DNA of 10,914 nucleotides from Russula earlei. Lineage: Eukaryota; Basidiomycota; Agaricomycetes; Russulales; Russulaceae. The position numbers were made by a program, and so were the translations under genes. Each line of letters begins with the position of its first letter. Position 1 is the stretch's first letter. Of the stretch, positions 6,359-10,914 are shown piece after piece. The stretch is taken from positions 1-10,914 of the forward strand of contig JAGFNK010001318.1 of NCBI GenBank assembly GCA_025769875.1. The letters are read 5' to 3'. The notes beneath the pieces were generated by a model. The model was given only the letters and a program-made list of their open reading frames with translations, did no database searches and was not told the origin of the DNA.

Positions 6359-7164
6359 CGCTTCAATAAAGATCAAATAAACCTTTTCTTCTTTGCCTTG
6401 ACTAGAGTGCCTCGAGAATATGCCTTAGAAGAAGACAAAGAAGAAGACGCTATCACCAGACACGTCTTGAGCCTAAATCATTATCGAACTTGGGCCTCCA
6501 CCACATTCCCTGTCACCACCTTAACCAACCTACACAACGTACCAGGGATAGAACCACCCCACAAAGACTTCCCTCATCTCATTGTCAAAGAATTCCTTGA
6601 AGTCTTACCATTTGGACAACTCCTAAGCCACAACGAGCACGCATTATATCTTGAAACCCTTAGTCGACTCCTGCCATCAGCACAACAACAACTATTATAT
6701 TGGCAACTTGCTCAAGCAAAGAACATCCAAGGACAACCAATTGAGGACAGGGTATCGCCTGTTTTACTTGGGTTGGACATACATCAGCTACTATCATCTC
6801 ACTGTCCAGTTCTACCACCTATGCCTCAACAGAATACAAAGGGAAAACCAATCTTACGTCCAACTTGCTGTTGTACCAGGAATACTCAATACCTTTGATT
6901 GGGAAACTAACTCGTGGTTATACGACGCAGACTACAATCAACCTTGGGCAATTACCAGCCCAGACGCCTCATATACTAGTCCCCCTGTGTACTATTCTGT
7001 CCCAGCAATCCTAGAAACCTCAAGCCTTGCCCCTCGACCCCTCACACCGATTCAAACCACCATCCCAACTAGCCAGGAACATTGGTCTGCCAGCACAGAA
7101 GATACTGAGTCAAATCCATGGACAGCAAGGTGTAACTGCAAAAACAGAGTATTGCATGTGCAAC
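6359..7164 (+). pseudogene. Decayed Gag-leader reading frames, left of LTR C
   Basis: Two overlapping frames look coding. One is open from 6359 to 6898 (EYALEEDKEEDAITRHVLSL near its start, then PHLIVKEFLEVLPFGQLLSH) and has no ATG at its beginning. The other takes over between about 6750 and 6880 and carries AVVPGILNTF, DWETNSWLYDADYNQPW and a Pro/Ser/Thr-rich stretch. Near 7115-7164 a third frame (VTAKTEYCMCN) looks more plausible, because it runs cleanly across the LTR C insertion point into QPDTPPTPNGIALWMPG at 8134. The shifts suggest several small indels in one ancestral long frame. I find no known domain. The acidic and low-complexity character and the position ahead of a Gag capsid suggest an N-terminal extension or leader of Gag. 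Confidence 0.4.
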
Positions 7165-7396
7165 TGTCAAGACTCACTGTTGAACTATCCAGTTCAAGAG
7201 CGAGGGATAAGCTCGAAGACGAGTCGATAGACGTCCAAGACCGCGTGGGCAAGGAGTAGAACCCAGAGGAGCAACAGATACCAGAGAGGTATTGTTACTG
7301 TGAGAGTAGAACAATCACGCAGGGAAGAGGCCAGGATAGTCACAAGGGGATGGTCCTTAAAGGAGTATCCCAGGAATAGAGAGTGCCGTAAAAAAA

Positions 7397-7441
7397 TGGA
7401 CAGTCTGAGGACTGTCCGCTACTTTATTGAGCGCTTATATA
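7397..7441 (-). promoter_or_regulatory. LTR C core promoter: TATA box and predicted start
   Basis: On the minus strand TATATAA lies at 7441-7435, and AGACTGTCCA begins 35 bases downstream at 7406 and runs to 7397. In this LTR the decamer also ends an 8-bp perfect hairpin, GGACAGTC-CTCA-GACTGTCC. Placement matches LTRs A and B. Confidence 0.6.
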
Positions 7442-7523
7442 CTACAAGAGAACTGCTAAATAGGGAACAAGTCATAACCTTGTTATCAAGCACAATAGAG
7501 TGATGAGTAAGAAGTCGGAGGAC

Positions 7524-7557
7524 GCTTACTGAGCATGCTCAGTCATGCTCAGTAAGC
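7524..7557 (-). repeat. 14-bp perfect inverted repeat in LTR C U3
   Basis: GCTTACTGAGCATG (7524-7537) and CATGCTCAGTAAGC (7544-7557) are exact reverse complements with a six-base loop, and each arm holds GAGCATG or its complement. GAGTAAGA motifs occur on both sides (7505, 7562, 7584). The block is roughly 80-115 bases upstream of the minus-strand TATA box, where an activator site would be expected. Confidence 0.55.
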
Positions 7558-8130
7558 TGCTGAGTAAGAAGCTCCTCTTGATGAGTAAGAGCTTTCATAG
7601 TCCACGTGTTTACTGCTTTAGTGCACGTGTAAGCACCTGATTCATTTCCTGTTAGTTAGTTTAGGGCCGGCCATTTGAGGACTTGTAGTTTGGTTATGGA
7701 ATAGTGTTATCTTATAAGGCCCTTATATAGTTCTATTAGGGTCCTTAGAGTCGACCCTAATACTTCTATTAAGGTCCTTAGTGTTGCCTTATAGTTCGTT
7801 CTATAGTTATTAGAGTTGGTCTAATAACGCGTTGTAGGGCCTTTGATACTAGGTTAGTACCTATTGTAGAGTTCCTAGGGTCGTTCCAAAGGGTCCTTAG
7901 GAAGGCCCTAATACTGTCCTTAGTTGCTAGAAGGGTTGCCTTTAAGTGGGGCTTGCTGTATGTCGATTGTGCTGAGAATCGCTTGCGCAACAATGCGCGC
8001 GCGATATTGTGGACACCTCTACTCACCCCTTTTGCTTGTGTGAACAGGGTGGCATCATAGAGGCTGGGTTTCCTTCTATAAGGAAGGGTCCTTCAAGGAC
8101 CCTCTCCGGGGAATGGTTCATGACAGCAAC

Positions 8131-8901
8131 TTTCAACCAGATACACCTCCTACTCCTAACGGAATTGCCTTGTGGATGCCAGGTGATTAACACCTCCCCA
8201 TTCGATAAATCTGGCTCCTTGACACAGGAGACACACATCATCCAAATGACCCCCTGAGAGAGAAACAGTTCCCAACGCAAGAGGATTTCTTGTTGAAAGA
8301 CCATTACCTCCTACCCCTCCTGATGCCTACTTGCCCTTGTTTACCAATCGTATTCCTACCCCTGTTGTACCTATCCAACCCTTTGCATCACCCCTTGTTG
8401 AATCCCCTGATAGTGCCAATCTTAGGAGTACTGATTTACACTGCTAATTACCAGAACAATCCTTCTTAGCATTAAACCTACCTATGCATTCAAGGAGAGA
8501 GTTAATTGAATTCAAGAGTTATTGTACCCAAGCTTGGCATCAACAACTGACACACTTTATAGTTTACAAACACCCCACCAAGGAAATAAGTGACTTTGCC
8601 ATCTCTCCAGCAGAATTCAAAGGATATCTGTGGAAAACCCGAGTAGTTCTAACACAAAGCAGCATCACTGAAGAATACTCCTGAATCCAATTGAGAAGAC
8701 ACCAAGGAAGACCCGATACCATTTGACTGAAACCAGCCTACACCATTGCATATCCTTGGAACAACGGCCATTGGACTATAACAGTCATCTAGACCTATGA
8801 GCACTAGGAGAGATATCACTGATGAAGAAGAAAATCTAATCCCACTCCTATTTGAAGGCCTCAGTTACGACACTCAAGATCACTGTTACTGAGGGAAATT
8901 C
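8131..8901 (+). pseudogene. Decayed Gag-leader reading frames, right of LTR C
   Basis: After LTR C and its duplication the coding-like sequence resumes. One frame (8131 to about 8300) reads QPDTPPTPNGIALWMPG, has stops at 8188 and 8206, then GDTHHPNDPLREKQFPTQED. The signal then moves to the frame 8301-8684, with PPTPPDAYLPLF, a TAA at 8445-8447, then FKSYCTQAWHQQLTHFIVYK and a stop near 8682. A further frame from 8803 (STRRDITDEEENLIPLLFEG) meets a TGA at 8890-8892, which may replace a Trp codon, and continues into the Gag frame. I recognise no domain. Proline-rich segments alternate with short globular ones, as on the other side of LTR C, so I treat both as one ancestral leader region. Confidence 0.4.
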
Positions 8902-9693
8902 ATGGGTGTATCTATTATCAACCACAGAAATCTTTCTGACACTTGGTTATATGAAGACGACAACAACAAAGTTACCACTGAGCAACTTAAAGCAGCAGCC
9001 CCAGGAGCGGAAAACGTTCAAGAATTCAACCCCTACAATTTCACAGGTCTCTTCCTAGATAAACCAGTCAAGGGGAACCATTCTAGAAGTTATTGGGTTT
9101 ACTACAACAACAAAGAAGTTGACTTCACAGCTAGAGCAACACAAAAAGTTACCACTGCCCTAGGCACTGCACCAAGCATTCAAAGTGCTACTCCAGGACC
9201 CTCTACCCGTCAAAATACTCAACAACCCACTCCACATACAGCTAGCAACATACCACAAACAATCCCTCGAACACTCACTCCAACTAGAATCCAGTTACAA
9301 GGTCCAGCTCCACCAATTGTTACAGTTGCAACAACCCAGAACCCTACAATGTCCAGCAATCCTTGTCTTGTGGGAACGGCCCCAGAACCCTTTGATGGAA
9401 AAGCCGACAATGCAGAAGCCTTTTGGGCAGCCCTGGCCAATTATTACTACATCAATGGCAACTCTTTTACAGACAAAAGCAAGAGAGTTGCTGCTGCCCT
9501 AACCCACTTTAAAGTAGGAACACCTGCTTGAGCATGGGCTAGAGAACAAACTACTAAAGCCATGGCTCGTACTGTAGCTGACTACAGATCATGGGACAAC
9601 TTCAAAAAGGCCTTTGCTGACCATTTTATCCCTGCAGAAGCAGAATTGGCTTCTGCCAACACTATGCACACTTATTATCAAGGAAAACTACCG
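8902..9693 (+). pseudogene. gag: Ty3/gypsy Gag with capsid domain, truncated
   Basis: Gag forms the virus-like particle that packages element RNA. From ATG 8902 an N-terminal extension (SDTWLYEDDNNK, NPYNFTGLFLD, HSRSYWVYYNNKEVDF) and a Pro/Thr/Gln-rich linker lead to an internal Met at 9349. There the agaricomycete gypsy Gag begins: APEPFDGKADNAEAFWAALA, NYYYINGNSF, KRVAAALTHFKVGTPA, a TGA at 9529-9531, then AWAREQTTKAM and SWDNFKKAFADHFIPAEAE. The last part matches the retrotransposon Gag/capsid family, in which a W-F-x-x-F-x-x-x-F pattern is typical. Homologues usually have Gly at the TGA position, so it is a mutation. The domain is cut off at about 9693-9698 by the start of the hairpin-rich repeat; the rest of Gag, any zinc knuckle and pol are absent. 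Confidence 0.8.
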
Positions 9694-9698
9694 TTTAT

Positions 9699-9964
9699 TT
9701 GCTGTTTTCAGTGCACTTGGCGGAGCTTGAATTCCACCCAAATCGGCGCAGAAAACCCCCTCAAACATGCGGGATGAATATCTAACTCAAAACACCTTCA
9801 ATTCATATGGAACCTATTGTCCCTGAATTGCCTGAACAAGGGCTAGGCAGCCCCATTGTTTTCATGAGATTTCAGTGAGAATTGGTGGAGCTGGACTCAA
9901 GCCACCTCCACATGTGTATTAGATGAATTACAACTCAAAATCATGGTCAATATCTATTATTTTT
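9699..9964 (+). repeat. Hairpin-rich dispersed repeat, copy 1
   Basis: This stretch is closely similar to 10650-10914 in the same orientation. It starts at TTGCTGTTTTCAG, just where the Gag frame loses similarity, so it probably marks an insertion or rearrangement breakpoint. A near-palindrome occupies 9705-9755 (TTTTC...GAAAA outer arms, TTGG...CCAA inner arms). A second hairpin pairs GTGGAGCTGG (9885-9894) with CCACCTCCAC (9902-9911), nine of ten positions. No reading frame or LTR ends are seen. Its right end is unknown because copy 2 runs off the window. A non-autonomous DNA transposon is possible but unproven. Confidence 0.7.
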
Positions 9965-10293
9965 CCCTCATGTTGTACCCATGGGCTGTCTTGAGGCAGC
10001 CCCATGGTGTTTTTGACTGGGAGGAGCACCTAGCAGGAACACAAGAATGTGTTTGTTCATTCAACTGCACTCAGGTTCACACAGATGATAAGAGGACAAT
10101 GGGGCAGCTTTATTCAAGATGGTAGCATACACAGGTGGGAACTAAGGCTAAAGGACAGGAAAAGCACAAAAGACAGACATATGAAAGGAAATCTAGATGT
10201 AAGAAGGGGACTGAAGCCAGACAATGTGAGGTATCAAGTTGTGGTCTCCAGCAGCTGTGGTAGTGGCGTGTGGTAATTTGTGAAGGATGGCTG
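9965..10293. other. Unassigned sequence between repeat copy 1 and LTR E
   Basis: No gene or recognised repeat is seen in these 329 bases. A hairpin joins CCATGGGCTG (9979-9988) and CAGCCCCATGG (9997-10007), in the style of repeat copy 1, so that repeat may continue here. The part from about 10085 to 10220 is purine-rich. Short open frames show no coding character. Confidence 0.4.
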
Positions 10294-10649
10294 TGTCATG
10301 AACCATTTCCTGGAGAGGGCCCTTGAAGGACCCTTCCTTATGAGAGGAAACCCAGCCTCTATGGTATCACCCTGTTCACACGGACAAAAGGGGTGAGTAG
10401 AGGTGTCTACAATATTGTGCGTGCATTGTTGTGCAAGCAATTCTCAGCACAATTGACATACAGCAAGCCCCACATAATGGCAACCCTTTTAGCAGTAAAG
10501 GACAGTATTAGAGCCTCCCTAAGGACCCTTTAGGACGACTAGAAGTGTCCTATAATAGGCACTAACACAATACTAAAGACCCTACAATGCGTTATTAGAC
10601 TGACTCTAATAACTATGAAACGAACTATACAGCAATACTAAGGACCTTA
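10294..10649 (+). mobile_element. 5' fragment of an LTR-C-family LTR (LTR E), plus strand
   Basis: The segment starts TGTCATGAACC and matches, in inverted orientation, the first part of LTR C (about 8125 down to 7769). It therefore forms a large inverted repeat with LTR C about 2.2 kb apart. Only 356 bases of U3 remain: the similarity stops at AAGGACCTTA, exactly where repeat copy 2 begins. TATA box, R and U5 are missing. No target duplication can be checked because the right end is lost. Confidence 0.85.
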
Positions 10650-10914
10650 TTGCCATTTTCAGCGCACTTGGCGGAGTTTGAATTCCACCCAAATCGGCGC
10701 AGAAAACCCTCTCAAACGTGCGGGGCGAATATCTCCCTCAAAACACCTTCAATTCACATAAAACTTATTGTCCCTGAATCGCCTGAATGAGGGCTAGGCA
10801 GCCCCATTGTTTTCATGAGATTTGAGTGAGAATTGGTGGAGCTGGTCTCAAGCCACCTCCACATATGTATTAGATGAATTACAACTCAAAATCACAGTCT
10901 ATATCTATATGTTT
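10650..10914 (+). repeat. Hairpin-rich dispersed repeat, copy 2 (runs off window)
   Basis: This is the second direct copy of the repeat at 9699-9964, beginning TTGCCATTTTCAG right after LTR E is cut. Its palindrome is at 10656-10706, and its second hairpin pairs 10836-10845 with 10853-10862. Both copies start abruptly inside other elements after TTAT, which supports a defined left terminus for the family. Similarity continues to the window edge. Confidence 0.7.

Larger units (their letters stand above)
7165..8125 (-). mobile_element. Gypsy-type solo LTR on the minus strand (LTR C), GCAAC duplications
   Basis: Read on the minus strand, this 961-bp LTR starts at 8125 with TGTCATGAACC and ends at 7165 with GAGTCTTGACA, the same ends as LTRs A and B. 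Both sides carry GCAAC (7160-7164 and 8126-8130), a five-base target duplication, and nothing internal remains, so it is a solo LTR. It is a diverged subfamily. The region from the TATA box through the start motif and beyond is clearly like LTR A, whereas U3 is longer and different. U3 carries four GTCCTTAG octamers (plus-strand 7741, 7774, 7893, 7916) and a 14-bp inverted repeat at 7524-7557. It interrupts the decayed Gag-leader frames and is younger than them. Confidence 0.9.

Noticed and set aside
6340..6405. Intron using the good-looking donor GTAAGA at 6340
   Set aside because: An in-frame TAA precedes the donor and the phase does not join the downstream frame.
8126..8150. LTR C region as a plus-strand 5' LTR with a primer site after it
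   Set aside because: Terminal sequences, TATA box and target duplications show it is a minus-strand solo LTR.
10049..10276. 75-codon frame before LTR E
   Set aside because: No recognisable motif, biased composition, and it lies in purine-rich sequence.
1..10914. CRISPR array, tRNA, rRNA or host gene
   Set aside because: No regularly spaced repeats, cloverleaf, rRNA core sequence or non-transposon protein family was seen on either strand.

Overview
The window looks like transposon-dense chromatin of a filamentous fungus, most likely an agaricomycete basidiomycete. This rests on the families seen: a Ty1/copia pol, several Ty3/gypsy LTRs beginning TGTYAYRAACC, and a Gag of the type common in mushroom genomes. 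It is inference; no taxonomic marker gene is present. I see no host gene, tRNA, rRNA or CRISPR array. Nearly everything is retrotransposon sequence, mostly decayed and nested.

Layout, left to right. (1) 1 to about 3544: the 3' part of a copia element (integrase C-terminus, reverse transcriptase, RNase H, polypurine tract, 3' LTR), disabled by one in-frame stop and one frameshift. Its 3' LTR is split by a complete gypsy solo LTR (LTR A, 2445-3274) flanked by CTCAT duplications. (2) About 3545-3704: a short remnant ending in a polypurine-like tract. (3) 3705-5366: a second LTR of the same family (LTR B). A different, internally deleted gypsy element (4215-5044, AAGC duplications) sits inside it, just after its TATA box. 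(4) 5367-9698: the apparent internal region behind LTR B. It opens with a primer-binding site complementary to the predicted 5' end of the element's own transcript, which suggests Tf1/sushi-type self-priming. Then come a 307-codon ORF of unknown function, decayed reading frames, and a Gag capsid domain at about 9349-9693. A third LTR (LTR C, 7165-8125, minus strand) is inserted here as a solo LTR with GCAAC duplications. (5) 9699-10914: two direct copies of an unclassified, hairpin-rich repeat flanking the 5' fragment of another LTR-C-type LTR.

How the parts relate: LTRs A, B and C share start and end sequences, a TATA box, and the decamer AGACTGTCCA 32-35 nt past the TATA box. The reverse complement of that decamer lies two bases after LTR B. 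The nesting gives relative ages: copia before LTR A, LTR B before the 830-bp element, and the Gag-leader region before LTR C. Differences between LTRs A and B are mainly transitions, often at CpG, as expected for aged, methylated repeats. The most interesting points are the self-priming signature, the long coding leader ahead of Gag, the promoter-splitting nested insertion, and a short block shared between copia and gypsy LTRs.
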